Below are positions 1-8,905 of a DNA stretch of 50,600 nucleotides, piece after piece. The DNA is from Micromonospora endophytica (GTDB lineage Bacteria; Actinomycetota; Actinomycetes; Mycobacteriales; Micromonosporaceae): NCBI RefSeq assembly GCF_003236305.1, contig NZ_POTX01000013.1, forward strand, positions 1 to 50,600, in the 5' to 3' direction. The position numbers were made by a program, and so were the translations under genes. Numbering within the stretch: the first letter of the stretch is position 1; each line of letters opens with the position of its first letter. Below the pieces are notes generated by a model. It made no database searches. It saw nothing but the letters and a program-made list of their open reading frames with translations, and was not told where the DNA came from.

Positions 1-17
1 CGCCCCCTCCCCCGCCT

Positions 18-93
18 CGTCGATCATGCACTTCCCGTCGGGAGAAATGCCTACATAGAGGGCATCCCGGCGACCAGAAGTGCAAGATCGACG
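18..93. repeat. Long imperfect foldback (REP-like intergenic element)
   Basis: Arms 18-34 and 77-93 are 17 nt and complementary at 16 positions (CGTCGATCATGCACTTC against CGTCGATCTTGCACTTC). A smaller nested inverted repeat (ATGCC and GGCAT around 47-64) lies inside, so the whole stretch can fold on itself. It lies before the lacI promoter, in sequence with no gene. It shares a GATCATG core with the perfect inverted repeat at 8228-8304. It could be a terminator of a gene left of the window or a dispersed palindrome; the related second element favours the latter. Confidence 0.6.
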
Positions 94-133
94 GCGCGTG
101 GCGTGGGGCGGGGTTTCGGTTTGTCATCGGCTA

Positions 134-163
134 TTGACGTGGTCGTAACAGGTGGCCTACCTT
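134..163 (+). promoter_or_regulatory. Probable promoter of the lacI-led sugar operon
   Basis: A -35-like TTGACG (134-139) is followed after 18 nt by a -10-like TACCTT (158-163). Transcription would start near 169-171, inside the operator repeats that follow, so bound repressor would block initiation or escape. Confidence 0.55.
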
Positions 164-165
164 CC

Positions 166-196
166 AGTCGAAGCGCTTAGTCGAAGCGTTTCGACT
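166..196 (+). promoter_or_regulatory. LacI-type operator with three half-sites
   Basis: AGTCGAAGC occurs at 166-174 and again at 179-187, a 13-nt period. The second copy is followed by its inverse, giving AGTCGAAGCGTTTCGACT (179-196), an 18-bp palindrome with one mismatched pair. The first copy also contains the 8-bp palindrome AAGCGCTT (171-178). GAAGCGCTTC-like sites are typical of LacI-family repressors. The position over the predicted start site, just before lacI, suggests autorepression of the whole operon. Confidence 0.7.
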
Positions 197-224
197 AACC
201 GCTGACCGGCGAGGGAGGTGCCCG

Positions 225-1328
225 ATGGCCACCATGCAGGACGTCGCGCGCCTCGCCCGGGTCTCGGTCAGCACGGTGTCGTACGTGCTCACCGGCGCGC
301 GCCCGATCTCCCAGGCCACCCGGGACAAGGTCCTCGCCGCCATGGCCGAGCTGGAGTACCAACCGAACGCACTGGCGCGCGGGTTGGCCAGCCGGCGCAG
401 CCGCATCCTCGGGCTGCTGCTACCGATGGACGAGCGCGGCCTCGGCGCCACCGAGACCGCCTTCGTCACCGGCGCGGCGGCCGCCGCCAGCACCGCCGGC
501 TACCACCTGGTGCTCGCCCCGATCGGCGTCGGCGACCTCGACGAGCTGCGCCGGCTGGCCAGCCAGCGGATGCTCGACGGTGCGCTGCTGATGGAGGTGC
601 AGCTGCACGACCCCCGGGTGGACGTGCTGCGGGAACTCGGCGTGCCGCTGGTGCTGATCGGCCGCACCGCCGACACCACCGGCCTGTCGTACGTGGACAT
701 CGACTTCGACCGCACCGTCTCCGAGGCCGTCGGCCACCTGGTCGGCCTCGGCCACCGCCGGATCGTGTACGTCAACCACTCCGCCGACACCATCGCCGAG
801 GGGTACGGTCCGGCGAGACGCACCCGGGACGCGTTCACCGCCGCGATGGTCGGGCACGGCCTGGAACCGCTGATGATCCCGGCCGAGGACAGCGCGGCCG
901 GCGGGCGGGCGGCGCTGGTCACCGCCCTGCGCCAGGCGCCTGACCTGACCGCGATCCTGGCGATGAACGAGAGTGCCGTCTTCGGTCTGCTCGGCGAGCT
1001 GGCCGGCCACGGCCGCAGCGTCCCCCACGACGTGTCGGTGGTGTCGATGGTCACCTCGCCGCACGTCGCCGAGTTGGCCACGCCGGCGCTGACCGCGATG
1101 AACTCGCCCGGCTCGGCGCTGGGCCGGCTCGCCATCGAGACGCTGCTTCGGCACGTCGACAGTGGCGACGGCGAGATCCACCAGCAACTGCTGCCGTGCG
1201 CGCTGGAGGTCCGCGGATCCAGCGGCCCACCGCGTGGTACGGCAGGTGAGATCACGCAGAACCAGGGGCCCGCGGTCCCTGACATGGAAGCAGCCCGTCG
1301 TCGCGCTGCCACGCGACGACGGGCTTGA
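225..1328 (+). CDS. LacI-family transcriptional repressor
   Basis: A 367-residue DNA-binding regulator. Residues 4-50 form the LacI helix-turn-helix and hinge helix (TMQDVARLARVSVSTVSYVL, then QPNALARGLASRRS), followed by a periplasmic-binding-protein-like effector domain to about residue 330. GAGGGAGGT lies just before the ATG at 225. It is the first gene of an operon with a sugar ABC importer, alpha-xylosidase and beta-glucosidase, so it probably senses the imported oligosaccharide or a product. The triple half-site at 166-196 is its likely operator. Oddity: LacI proteins usually stop soon after the LEVRGS-type ending, but here about 35 low-complexity residues follow and are encoded across a strong hairpin (1292-1325), so the last part may be non-native. 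The effector is unknown. Confidence 0.9.
   Translation: MATMQDVARLARVSVSTVSYVLTGARPISQATRDKVLAAMAELEYQPNALARGLASRRSRILGLLLPMDERGLGATETAFVTGAAAAASTAGYHLVLAPIGVGDLDELRRLASQRMLDGALLMEVQLHDPRVDVLRELGVPLVLIGRTADTTGLSYVDIDFDRTVSEAVGHLVGLGHRRIVYVNHSADTIAEGYGPARRTRDAFTAAMVGHGLEPLMIPAEDSAAGGRAALVTALRQAPDLTAILAMNESAVFGLLGELAGHGRSVPHDVSVVSMVTSPHVAELATPALTAMNSPGSALGRLAIETLLRHVDSGDGEIHQQLLPCALEVRGSSGPPRGTAGEITQNQGPAVPDMEAARRRAATRRRA
1292..1325 (+). terminator. Strong hairpin in the 3' end of lacI
   Basis: A perfect 14-bp stem (1292-1305 with 1312-1325) closes a 6-nt loop and ends at the lacI stop codon. There is no T-run, so this is a terminator-like or attenuating hairpin rather than a classical intrinsic terminator. 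It would lower read-through from lacI into the binding-protein gene or stabilise the downstream mRNA. Confidence 0.6.
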
Positions 1329-1365
1329 CGGAGTACCGGCTCGATACTCATCAAGGAGACTAGCA

Positions 1366-2664
1366 ATGCGACGATTCCGCAGAGTAGCCGTGGTGGCCAT
1401 GGTGGCCGCGCTCACGGCGACCGGCCTGGTCGCCTGCGGCGGCGACGGTGACGACGCTGGTGACGCCAACGTCCTCAAGCTCTGGCACTACGAGAGCGCG
1501 AACAGCGCGATGGGGATCGCCTGGGACCGGGCGATCGAGATCTTCAAGGAAGAGCACGAGGGCGTCGAGGTGCGCTTCGAGCGCAAGGCGTTCGAGCAGA
1601 TCCAGCAGAACGCCGGCATGATCATCAACTCGTCCGAGGGCCCGGACATCATGGAGTACAACAAGGGCAACGCCACCTCCGGCCTGCTCTCCTCGCAGGG
1701 GCTGCTGGCCGACCTGACCGAGGAGGCGACCAAGCGCGGCTGGGACAAGGCGCTGAGCCCCAGCCTGCAGACCACCGCGCGGTACGACAACGGCGTGATG
1801 GGTTCCGGCAACTGGTACGGCGTGCCCAACTACGGCGAGTACGTCATGGTCTACTACAACAAGGAACTCTTCGCCGAGCACGGCGTCAAGGTCCCGACGA
1901 CGATGGCCGAGTTCACCGCCGCGATGGACACCTTCGTCGCCAAGGGCGTCACCCCGCTGGGCATGTCCGGCGCCGAGTACCCGGCCGGCCAGCTCTTCTA
2001 CCAGCTCGCCCTCTCCAAGGCCGACCGGGCCTTCGTGAACAACTACCAGCTCTACACCAACCCGGTGGACTTCAAGGCCGACCCGGTCAAGTACGGCGCG
2101 GAGACCTTCGCCGACTGGGTGGGCAAGGGCTACATCGCCAAGAACTCGGCCAGCCTGAAGGCCGAGGACATGGGCACCGCCTTCATGTCCGGCAAGGCGC
2201 CGATGATCGTCTCGGGTAGCTGGTGGTACGGCCGGTTCAAGAGCGAGATCAAGTTCGACTGGGACAGCTTCCTCTTCCCCGGCAACACCATGCACGCCGG
2301 CTCGTCGGGCAACCTCTGGGTGGTCCCGGAGACCAGCAAGGCCAAGAACCTGGCGTACGACTTCATCGACATCACCCTGCGTCCGGAGATCCAGGCGCTG
2401 ATCGGCAACAACGGTGGTGTGCCGGTCTCCGGTGACCCGGCGTCGATCAGCGACGAGAAGGACCGCAGGCTGGTCGAGAACTTCAACAACATCAGCTCCC
2501 AGGACGGTCTGGCGTTCTACCCGGACTGGCCGGTGCCCGGCTACTACGACGTCCTGGTCTCCGGTTTCCAGAGCCTGATCAACCAGTCCAAGACGCCCGA
2601 CCAGGTCCTCGACGCGATCGCCAAGCCCTACCAGGACGGCGTCGCGGAGATCAAGCGCGACTGA
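1366..2664 (+). CDS. Extracellular sugar-binding lipoprotein of an ABC importer
   Basis: A 432-residue family 1 solute-binding protein. The signal peptide has an Arg-rich start (MRRFRR), a hydrophobic stretch and a lipobox ending at Cys24 (LVAC), so it is anchored outside the membrane as a lipoprotein. The mature part begins with the typical LKLWHYES strand and keeps the class features (YYNKELFAEHGVKVP, then PMIVSGSWWYG). AAGGAGA lies 6 nt before the ATG at 1366. It feeds the permeases at 2744-4596. No ATPase gene follows, so it probably shares an MsiK-type ATPase. The neighbouring GH31 and GH1 enzymes suggest xylosylated gluco-oligosaccharides as ligand; this is inference. Hairpins on both sides (1292-1325, 2671-2727) suggest higher expression than its neighbours. 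Confidence 0.9.
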   Translation: MRRFRRVAVVAMVAALTATGLVACGGDGDDAGDANVLKLWHYESANSAMGIAWDRAIEIFKEEHEGVEVRFERKAFEQIQQNAGMIINSSEGPDIMEYNKGNATSGLLSSQGLLADLTEEATKRGWDKALSPSLQTTARYDNGVMGSGNWYGVPNYGEYVMVYYNKELFAEHGVKVPTTMAEFTAAMDTFVAKGVTPLGMSGAEYPAGQLFYQLALSKADRAFVNNYQLYTNPVDFKADPVKYGAETFADWVGKGYIAKNSASLKAEDMGTAFMSGKAPMIVSGSWWYGRFKSEIKFDWDSFLFPGNTMHAGSSGNLWVVPETSKAKNLAYDFIDITLRPEIQALIGNNGGVPVSGDPASISDEKDRRLVENFNNISSQDGLAFYPDWPVPGYYDVLVSGFQSLINQSKTPDQVLDAIAKPYQDGVAEIKRD

Positions 2665-2670
2665 GCGGCG

Positions 2671-2727
2671 GCCGGGGGCGGGCGTCGGCCCGCGTGACCG
2701 GGTCACCGGTCCGCGCCCGCCCCCGGC
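2671..2727 (+). other. Intercistronic stem-loop after the binding-protein gene
   Basis: A perfect 14-bp GC stem (2671-2684 with 2714-2727) encloses a loop that holds a second small inverted repeat (GACCGG...CCGGTC). It lies between the binding-protein stop and the first permease start with no T-run. Such hairpins commonly protect the binding-protein transcript from 3' decay and reduce read-through, giving an excess of binding protein over permease. Confidence 0.65.
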
Positions 2728-2743
2728 GCGGAAGGACCACCCC

Positions 2744-3718
2744 ATGGCTCTGCCCGACACCGCCGCCCCGCCCCGGGCGAGCACGTCATCCTCGACACCG
2801 ACGGCCGAGCGGAAACGCCGGCCCGATCGTTCCCATGCCGCGTACTGGCTGTTCCTGCTGCCCGGCGCGGTGCTCTTCCTGCTGGTCATCGGCGGCCCGC
2901 TGGTCTACACCGGCTACCTGTCGCTGACCAAGTGGTCCGGGGTCGGCGACCCCACCTTCATCGGTCTGGACAACTACCGCAACCTGCTCACCGACGACGT
3001 CTTCTGGACCTCGTTCAAGAACACCATCGCGATGATCGTCGCGATGGTGGTGGTGCCCACCCTGGTCGGGCTGGTGCTCGCCGCGGTGCTCTTCGACACC
3101 ATCGGCCGTAAGTTCCGGCCGCGCACCGCCGCCGCGCTACGGGCCGCCTTCTATCTGCCGCAGGTGCTCCCGGTCGTGGTGGCCGGCATCGTCTGGGGCT
3201 GGATCCTGCGCCCGGACGGCGCGCTCAACGGGTTGCTGGAGGCGGTCGGGCTGGGCGCGCTGAGCCACGACTGGCTCGGCGACCCGACCACCGCGCTGCC
3301 CGCGGTGATGGCGGTGATGATCTGGGTGCAGATCGGCTACCCCGTGGTCGTCTTCATGGCGGCGTTGGAGCGGGTCAACCCGGAGTTGTACGAGGCGGCC
3401 GAGATCGACGGCGCCGGCTGGTGGCAACGGTTCCGGGCGATCACCCTGGCGCAGATCCGGCCGGAGACCTTCGTGGTCGGCCTGACCTGCACCATCGCCG
3501 CGATGAAGGTGTTCGGGCCGATCTACGCGCTGACCCGCGGCGGACCGGAGAACGCCACGAACGTGCCGTCCTACTTCGCGTACTTCACCTTCTTCAAGCG
3601 ACTGAACGTCGGCTACGGCTCGGCCATCTCGATGGTGCTGACGCTGATCATCGTGGTGGTGGCGGTGCTCTTCATCCGGGCGCAGAACCGCGCCGAACGA
3701 CGGGACGGAGTGCTCTGA
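2744..3718 (+). CDS. Sugar ABC transporter permease (MalF type)
   Basis: A 324-residue inner-membrane subunit with about six transmembrane helices, the first around residues 36-60 (YWLFLLPGAVLFLLVIGG). The cytoplasmic coupling loop that contacts the ATPase is clear (EAAEIDGAGWWQRF, then QIRPE). The N-terminal 30 residues are a Pro/Ser/Thr-rich cytoplasmic tail. GAAGGA lies before the ATG at 2744. Its TGA overlaps the ATG of the next permease by one base, so the two are translationally coupled. It pairs with 3718-4596 to form the channel for the binding protein at 1366-2664. Confidence 0.92.
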   Translation: MALPDTAAPPRASTSSSTPTAERKRRPDRSHAAYWLFLLPGAVLFLLVIGGPLVYTGYLSLTKWSGVGDPTFIGLDNYRNLLTDDVFWTSFKNTIAMIVAMVVVPTLVGLVLAAVLFDTIGRKFRPRTAAALRAAFYLPQVLPVVVAGIVWGWILRPDGALNGLLEAVGLGALSHDWLGDPTTALPAVMAVMIWVQIGYPVVVFMAALERVNPELYEAAEIDGAGWWQRFRAITLAQIRPETFVVGLTCTIAAMKVFGPIYALTRGGPENATNVPSYFAYFTFFKRLNVGYGSAISMVLTLIIVVVAVLFIRAQNRAERRDGVL

Positions 3719-4596
3719 TGGCCGTCACTCTCACCACCGGGCCCCGGGCCGCCGCGCGGGCGAGCGACAGGCATCGTCGCGGCGTCGGGCGCTGGATCGT
3801 GCTCGTCGTGGTCGGCGTCGCCGCGCTGGCGATGCTTGTGCCGTTCGCGTTCATGCTGCTCAACGCCTTCAAGTCGCCAGGTGACTACTCGACGAACGGG
3901 CCGCTGAGCTGGCCGACGGAGTTCTACACCACCGGGCTGCGGACGTACTGGGAACAGGTCGACTTCCCGGTCAAGCTGTGGAACTCGATAGTCATCTCCG
4001 GCTCGGTCGCGGTCCTCGCCGTGGTCGTGTCACTGCTCAGCGCGTACGCCCTCGGCATCGGCCGGGTCCGCGGCCGGCTCTGGATCATCGGCCTCTTCCT
4101 GCTGGCCAACATGCTGCCGCAGGAGGCCCTGATCTACCCGCTCTACCACTTCGCCAAGGAGGCCGGGCTCTACAACACCCGGCTGGCGGTGATCATCATC
4201 TTCACCGTCATCCAGGCCGCTTTCGGCACCTATCTGCTCGCCTCGGTGCTCGGCACGTTCCCCAGGACGCTGCTGGAGGCCGCCGCGCTCGACGGCGCCG
4301 GCAAGTGGCGGATCCTGTGGCGGGTGGTGTTGCCCAACATCCGGCCCACCATCTCGGTGCTGCTCGTCTTCTTCTTCATCTGGACCTGGAACGAGTTCCT
4401 CATCCCGCTGGTCATGCTCATCGACAACCAGACCCAGACCGTGCCGGTCGCGCTCGCATCGTTGCAGGGTGACCGGTTGATGGACGCCCCCACCACGAAC
4501 GCCGGGGCGCTGCTCAGCCTCCTCCCGGCGATCCTGTTCTTCCTCGTTTTCCAGCGCACCCTCGCGCGCGGCATCACGGCAGGAGCCGACAAGTGA
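3718..4596 (+). CDS. Sugar ABC transporter permease (MalG type)
   Basis: A 292-residue membrane subunit with about six transmembrane helices and the MalG-type loop EAAALDGAGKWRILWRV followed by LPNIRP. The C-terminus ([10 protein letters not shown]) resembles the usual AGAVKG-type ending of this family. The ATG at 3718 overlaps the stop of the MalF-type gene. An open frame extends further upstream, but that part lies inside the previous gene in another frame and is not needed. The end overlaps the GTG of the GH31 gene by 4 nt. Confidence 0.92.
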   Translation: MAVTLTTGPRAAARASDRHRRGVGRWIVLVVVGVAALAMLVPFAFMLLNAFKSPGDYSTNGPLSWPTEFYTTGLRTYWEQVDFPVKLWNSIVISGSVAVLAVVVSLLSAYALGIGRVRGRLWIIGLFLLANMLPQEALIYPLYHFAKEAGLYNTRLAVIIIFTVIQAAFGTYLLASVLGTFPRTLLEAAALDGAGKWRILWRVVLPNIRPTISVLLVFFFIWTWNEFLIPLVMLIDNQTQTVPVALASLQGDRLMDAPTTNAGALLSLLPAILFFLVFQRTLARGITAGADK

Positions 4597-6824
4597 AGTT
4601 CACCGACGGATACTGGCAACTACGTCCCGGGGTCACCGTGCTACGCCCCGGCACTGTGGAGTCGGTCGAGCCGGACGAACGCGCCTTCACCGTCTTCGCC
4701 CCGATCGGGAAGATCACCGGACGCGGTGACACGCTCAACCGCCCGGTGGTCACCGTACGGTTCTTCACTCCCGCGCCCGGGGTGGTCGGGGTGACCGTCG
4801 GCCACCACACCGGCGGGCTGCCCAAACAGCCCCGCTTCGCGCTCGCCGAGCACCCCGAGCACCCGGTGCAGGTGGAGGTCACCGGGCTCAGCGCCCGGTT
4901 GACCACCGGCGAGCTGACCGTGCGGGTCGCGCTCACCGGCCCGTGGCGGGTCGACTTCCTGCGCGGCGACCGGCTGGTCACCGCCTCCACCGAACGCAGC
5001 ATCGGTGTGGTCACCGACGCCGAGGGCGGCAAGTACGTGCACGACCGGCTGGCGCTCGGCGTCGGCGAATCCATCTACGGGCTGGGCGAACGCTTCGGGG
5101 CGTACGTCAAGAACGGCCAGACCGTCGACATCTGGAACGCCGACGGCGGCACGGCCAGCGAGCAGGCGTACAAGAACGTGCCGTTCTACCTCAGCAGCGC
5201 CGGCTACGGCGTCTTCGTCGACCACCCTGAGCACGTGTCGTTCGAGGTCGGCTCGGAGGTGGTGTCGCAGACCCAGTTCAGCGTGCCGGGGCAGTCGCTC
5301 ACCTACTACCTGATCGACGGCCCCACCCCGAAGGACGTGCTGCGCCGCTACACCGCGCTGACCGGCCGCCCGGCCCGGGTGCCGGCCTGGTCGTACGGGC
5401 TGTGGCTGTCCACGTCGTTCACCACCTCGTACGACGAGAAGACGGTCACCGAGTTCATCGACGGGATGGCCGAGCGCGACCTGCCCCTGTCGGTGTTCCA
5501 CTTCGACTGCTTCTGGATGCGCCAGTTCCACTGGGTCGACTTCATCTGGGACCCCGCCACCTTCCCCGAGCCCGAGGCGATGCTGCGCCGGCTGCACGAG
5601 CGGGGCCTGAAGGTGTGCGTCTGGATCAACCCGTACATCGCCCAGCGGTCGTACCTGTTCGAGGAGGGCCGCCAGGCCGGCTACCTGGTCCGCAACCCGG
5701 ACGGCTCGATCTGGCAGTGGGACAAGTGGCAGGCCGGCATGGCGCTTGTCGACTTCACCAACCCGGAGGCGGCCCAGTGGTTCGCCGACAAGCTCAAGGC
5801 CCTGCTCGACATGGGGGTCGACTGCTTCAAGACCGACTTCGGCGAGCGCATCCCGACCGACGTGGTCTGGCACGACGGCTCCGACCCGCAACGGATGCAC
5901 AACTACTACTCGTACCTCTACAACAAGACCGTGTTCGAGCTGCTGGCGGCGGAACGCGGTGCGGGCGAGGCGGTGGTCTTCGCCCGGTCGGCGACGGCCG
6001 GCGGGCAGCAGTTCCCGGTGCACTGGGGTGGCGACTGTGAGTCCACGTTCGTGGCGATGGCCGAGTCGCTGCGCGGCGGGCTGTCGCTGGCGGCGTCGGG
6101 CTTCGGGTACTGGAGCCACGACATCGGCGGCTTCGAAGGCACCCCGGACCCGGCGGTGTTCAAGCGGTGGATCGCCTTCGGGCTGCTCTCCTCGCACTCG
6201 CGGCTGCACGGCTCCGGCTCTTACCGGGTGCCGTGGGCGTACGACGACGAGGCGGTGGAGGTGCTGCGCCGGTTCACCCGGCTCAAGCTGAGCCTGATGC
6301 CGTACCTCGCGGCGGCGGCCGAGGAGGCACACCGCGAGGGGATACCGGTGATGCGCCCGATGATCGTGGAGTTCCCGGACGACCCGGCCGCCGCCCACCT
6401 GGACCGGCAGTACATGCTCGGTCCGGACCTGCTGGTCGCACCGGTGATGAGCGCCGACGGCCAGGTGACCTACTACGTGCCGGCCGGCACCTGGACCAAC
6501 CTGATGACCGGCGCGCAGGTCAGCGGGCCGGGCTGGGTGACCGAGAAGCACGGCTTCGACACCGTGCCGGTGCTGGCCCGTCCCGGTGCCGTGATCCCGT
6601 TCGGCTCGGTCACCGACCGACCCGACTACCGGTGGGCCGACGGGGTCCAGCTGCGGCTGTACGCACCGGTGGCAGGGCAGCAGACCCAGGTCCGGATTCC
6701 GTCGCCCGACGGTGGCCCGGACACCGAGTTCCATGTGCGCTATCAGGACGGGACGGCCACCGCCGAGGTGGTGGCGGGCCACTCGTCCGGCTACGACTGT
6801 GCGGTCACGGAGGTGGCGAAGTGA
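4593..6824 (+). CDS. yicI: GH31 alpha-xylosidase (YicI-like)
   Basis: A 743-residue cytoplasmic glycoside hydrolase that matches E. coli YicI in length and layout: an N-terminal beta domain, a catalytic barrel from about residue 270, and C-terminal beta domains. The nucleophile is Asp415 in KTDFGERIP and the acid/base is Asp481 in HWGGDCEST, one residue off the YicI numbering (416 and 482, from memory). YicI-type enzymes release alpha-1,6-linked xylose, for example from isoprimeverose and xyloglucan oligosaccharides. The GTG start at 4593 overlaps the permease stop, and the end overlaps the GH1 start, so the gene is translationally coupled on both sides. Substrate is inferred from family; other GH31 alpha-glycosidase activity is possible. 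Confidence 0.9.
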   Translation: MKFTDGYWQLRPGVTVLRPGTVESVEPDERAFTVFAPIGKITGRGDTLNRPVVTVRFFTPAPGVVGVTVGHHTGGLPKQPRFALAEHPEHPVQVEVTGLSARLTTGELTVRVALTGPWRVDFLRGDRLVTASTERSIGVVTDAEGGKYVHDRLALGVGESIYGLGERFGAYVKNGQTVDIWNADGGTASEQAYKNVPFYLSSAGYGVFVDHPEHVSFEVGSEVVSQTQFSVPGQSLTYYLIDGPTPKDVLRRYTALTGRPARVPAWSYGLWLSTSFTTSYDEKTVTEFIDGMAERDLPLSVFHFDCFWMRQFHWVDFIWDPATFPEPEAMLRRLHERGLKVCVWINPYIAQRSYLFEEGRQAGYLVRNPDGSIWQWDKWQAGMALVDFTNPEAAQWFADKLKALLDMGVDCFKTDFGERIPTDVVWHDGSDPQRMHNYYSYLYNKTVFELLAAERGAGEAVVFARSATAGGQQFPVHWGGDCESTFVAMAESLRGGLSLAASGFGYWSHDIGGFEGTPDPAVFKRWIAFGLLSSHSRLHGSGSYRVPWAYDDEAVEVLRRFTRLKLSLMPYLAAAAEEAHREGIPVMRPMIVEFPDDPAAAHLDRQYMLGPDLLVAPVMSADGQVTYYVPAGTWTNLMTGAQVSGPGWVTEKHGFDTVPVLARPGAVIPFGSVTDRPDYRWADGVQLRLYAPVAGQQTQVRIPSPDGGPDTEFHVRYQDGTATAEVVAGHSSGYDCAVTEVAK

Positions 6825-8218
6825 GTGACGTGATTTTCCCCGAGGGATTCGTGTGGGGGTCGGCGACAGCGTCGTACCAGATCGAGGGCGCGGCCAAGGA
6901 GGACGGCCGCGGTCCGTCCATCTGGGACACCTACAGCCACACCCCGGGACGGACCTTGAACGGGGACACCGGCGACGTGGCGGCCGACCACTACCACCGC
7001 TGGGCCGACGACCTCGACCAGGTGGCCGCGCTCGGGCTCGACGCGTACCGGTTCTCGATCGCCTGGCCACGGGTGCAGCCCGGCGGTTCCGGCCCGGTCA
7101 ACCAGGCCGGGGTGGACTTCTACTCCCGGCTGGTGGACCGGCTGCTCGAACTCGGCATCCGGCCGGTGGCCACGCTCTACCACTGGGACCTGCCGCAGGA
7201 ACTGGAGGACGCCGGCGGCTGGCCGGCCCGGGACACCGCGTCGCGCTTCGTCGACTACACCGAGAAGATCGTCGGGGCGCTCGGCGACCGGGTGCACACC
7301 TGGACCACCTTCAACGAGCCGTGGTGCTCGGCGTACCTCGGCTACGCCTCCGGGGTGCACGCGCCGGGGCGCACCGAGCCGGCCGCCGCGCTGGCCGCCG
7401 TACACCATCTGAACCTGGCGCACGGCCTGGCCGGCCGGGTGATCCGGGAGCTGGCGCCCGCCGCGCAGCTCTCGGTCACGCTGAACCTGCACGTGATCCG
7501 CCCGGCCTCGGAGTCGGCGGCCGACGCCGACGCGGCACGCCGGATCGACGCGCTGGCCAACCGGGCGTTCCTCGGCCCGATGCTGGAGGGCGCGTACCCG
7601 GCGGACCTGCTCGCCGACACCGCCGGGGTCACCGACTGGTCGTTCGTGCGCGACGGCGACGAGCAGGTCGCGGCCGTGCCGCTCGACGTGCTCGGCGTCA
7701 ACTACTACTCGACCACCCTGGTCCGCGCCTGGGACGGGGTGTCTCCCAAGTCGGACTCCGACGGGCACGGCCGCTCGGCGCACTCGGCCTGGGTGGGCTC
7801 CGAGCAGGTCGAGTTCCTGCCGCAGCCCGGCCCGCACACCGCGATGGGCTGGAACATCGAGCCGGCCGGCCTGACCGAGCTGCTGCTGCGGCTGCACCGC
7901 GAATACCCGAATCAGCCGATGATGATCACCGAGAACGGCGCCGCCTTCGCCGACGAGGTCTCCCCCGACGGCGCCATCCACGACGACCGCCGCATCGACT
8001 ACCTCCGCCGCCACATCGCCGCCACACACGACGCGATGACCGCCGGCGCCGACGTGCGCGGCTACTTCGTCTGGTCCCTGCTGGACAACTTCGAGTGGGG
8101 CTACGGCTACGACCGCCGCTTCGGCATCATCCGCGTCGACTACGACACCCAGCAGCGCACCTGGAAAGACTCCGCCCACTGGTACCGCACCCTCACCACC
8201 ACCAACCGCCTCCCCTGA
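6821..8218 (+). CDS. GH1 beta-glucosidase
   Basis: A 465-residue cytoplasmic retaining beta-glucosidase of usual family length. The N-terminal signature is [18 protein letters not shown]. The acid/base is Glu166 in TFNEPW and the nucleophile is Glu371 in ITENGA. The GTG start at 6821 is preceded by GGAGGT and overlaps the GH31 stop by 4 nt; a longer frame runs upstream but only inside the GH31 gene. With the alpha-xylosidase it could strip a xyloglucan oligosaccharide from the non-reducing end, xylose first and then glucose. It is the last gene of the operon; the perfect inverted repeat at 8228-8304 follows. Exact aglycone preference cannot be read from sequence. Confidence 0.93.
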   Translation: MSDVIFPEGFVWGSATASYQIEGAAKEDGRGPSIWDTYSHTPGRTLNGDTGDVAADHYHRWADDLDQVAALGLDAYRFSIAWPRVQPGGSGPVNQAGVDFYSRLVDRLLELGIRPVATLYHWDLPQELEDAGGWPARDTASRFVDYTEKIVGALGDRVHTWTTFNEPWCSAYLGYASGVHAPGRTEPAAALAAVHHLNLAHGLAGRVIRELAPAAQLSVTLNLHVIRPASESAADADAARRIDALANRAFLGPMLEGAYPADLLADTAGVTDWSFVRDGDEQVAAVPLDVLGVNYYSTTLVRAWDGVSPKSDSDGHGRSAHSAWVGSEQVEFLPQPGPHTAMGWNIEPAGLTELLLRLHREYPNQPMMITENGAAFADEVSPDGAIHDDRRIDYLRRHIAATHDAMTAGADVRGYFVWSLLDNFEWGYGYDRRFGIIRVDYDTQQRTWKDSAHWYRTLTTTNRLP

Positions 8219-8227
8219 TACCTCGCC

Positions 8228-8304
8228 CCGCCCCCGTTGATCATGAGGTTAGCGGCAGTATTCGATCTTCAGACTGCCGCTAACCTCATGATCAACGGGG
8301 GCGG
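8228..8304. repeat. Perfect 32-bp inverted repeat between convergent genes
   Basis: Positions 8228-8259 and 8273-8304 are exact reverse complements over 32 nt, around a 13-nt centre (ATTCGATCTTCAG). The arms contain GTTGATCATGAGGTTAGCGG. It sits between the converging GH1 and MobA-like genes and could end transcription in both directions. The length, perfect pairing and shared GATCATG core with the foldback at 18-93 suggest a dispersed palindromic element that also serves as a terminator. Confidence 0.85.
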
Positions 8305-8311
8305 TGGCGGG

Positions 8312-8905
8312 TCAGGCGGGGACGCGTTGTTCGGGGACGGAGAGTCCGTAGAGGGCCATCAACTCGGGGGTGTCGACGCGGCTGCCGTCGGCGATCGAGT
8401 CGCAGGCAATGTCGACGATCTGGTCCTTGTGGGCCAGCAGGTAGGGGCGGGCGCCGACGTCGGCGCTGGCCAGGGTGGCGATGCCGGGCCAGTGCCGGCG
8501 ACCGAAGAGCATCGGGTAGCCGCGTAGACCGTGGTAGGTCGCGCAGACCAGCACGTCAGGGAAGGGCAGCGCGGCCACCCGGCGGACCGCGGCGGCGGTC
8601 AGTCCCGGCATGTCGACAGGCACCACCACCACCGCCTCGACCCGGTCGTCGTCGATGCCGGCCAGGCCGGCTCGGATGGACGAGCCCACGCCGGTCCCCC
8701 AGGCCCGGTTGACCACCACCGTGGCACGGTCCAGGTCGGCGGTCTCGCGGACCTGGTCGGCCGCGGCACCGAGGACGACCACGATCTGCCCGCAGCCCGC
8801 CTCCACCAGCGTGTCGATCATCTGGTCCACCAGGGACTTGTCGCCCTGGCGCAGCAGGGCCTCCGGGCCGCCGATCCGGCGGCCACCACCCGCGGCGATG
8901 ATCAT
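8312..8905 (-). CDS. MobA-like nucleotidyltransferase
   Basis: About 197 residues with the nucleotide-binding signature near the N-terminus (MIIAAGGGRRIGGPEALL), then VVVVPVDMPGL with the metal-binding Asp, and RGYPMLFGRRHW. This is the MobA/MocA-like NTP-transferase family: molybdenum cofactor nucleotidylation or related nucleotide-activation steps. The ATG at 8905 has AGGA directly against it, a poor ribosome-site spacing. Upstream in frame are a CTG with GGAGGGAG about 9 nt before it and a GTG; family members usually have a few residues before GIILAAG, so the true start is probably 15-80 nt upstream. No molybdoenzyme genes lie nearby, so the partner is unknown. Confidence 0.8.
   Translation of the reverse strand: MIIAAGGGRRIGGPEALLRQGDKSLVDQMIDTLVEAGCGQIVVVLGAAADQVRETADLDRATVVVNRAWGTGVGSSIRAGLAGIDDDRVEAVVVVPVDMPGLTAAAVRRVAALPFPDVLVCATYHGLRGYPMLFGRRHWPGIATLASADVGARPYLLAHKDQIVDIACDSIADGSRVDTPELMALYGLSVPEQRVPA

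Noticed and set aside
18..93. A tRNA-like or small RNA gene
   Set aside because: The fold is one long imperfect hairpin, not a cloverleaf; no tRNA arm signatures or CCA end.
1360..2889. A 509-codon minus-strand frame
   Set aside because: Antisense to the sugar-binding lipoprotein gene, which has lipobox and ribosome site.
4641..7070. An 809-codon open frame on the minus strand
   Set aside because: Antisense shadow of the GH31 and GH1 genes, both of which have intact active sites.
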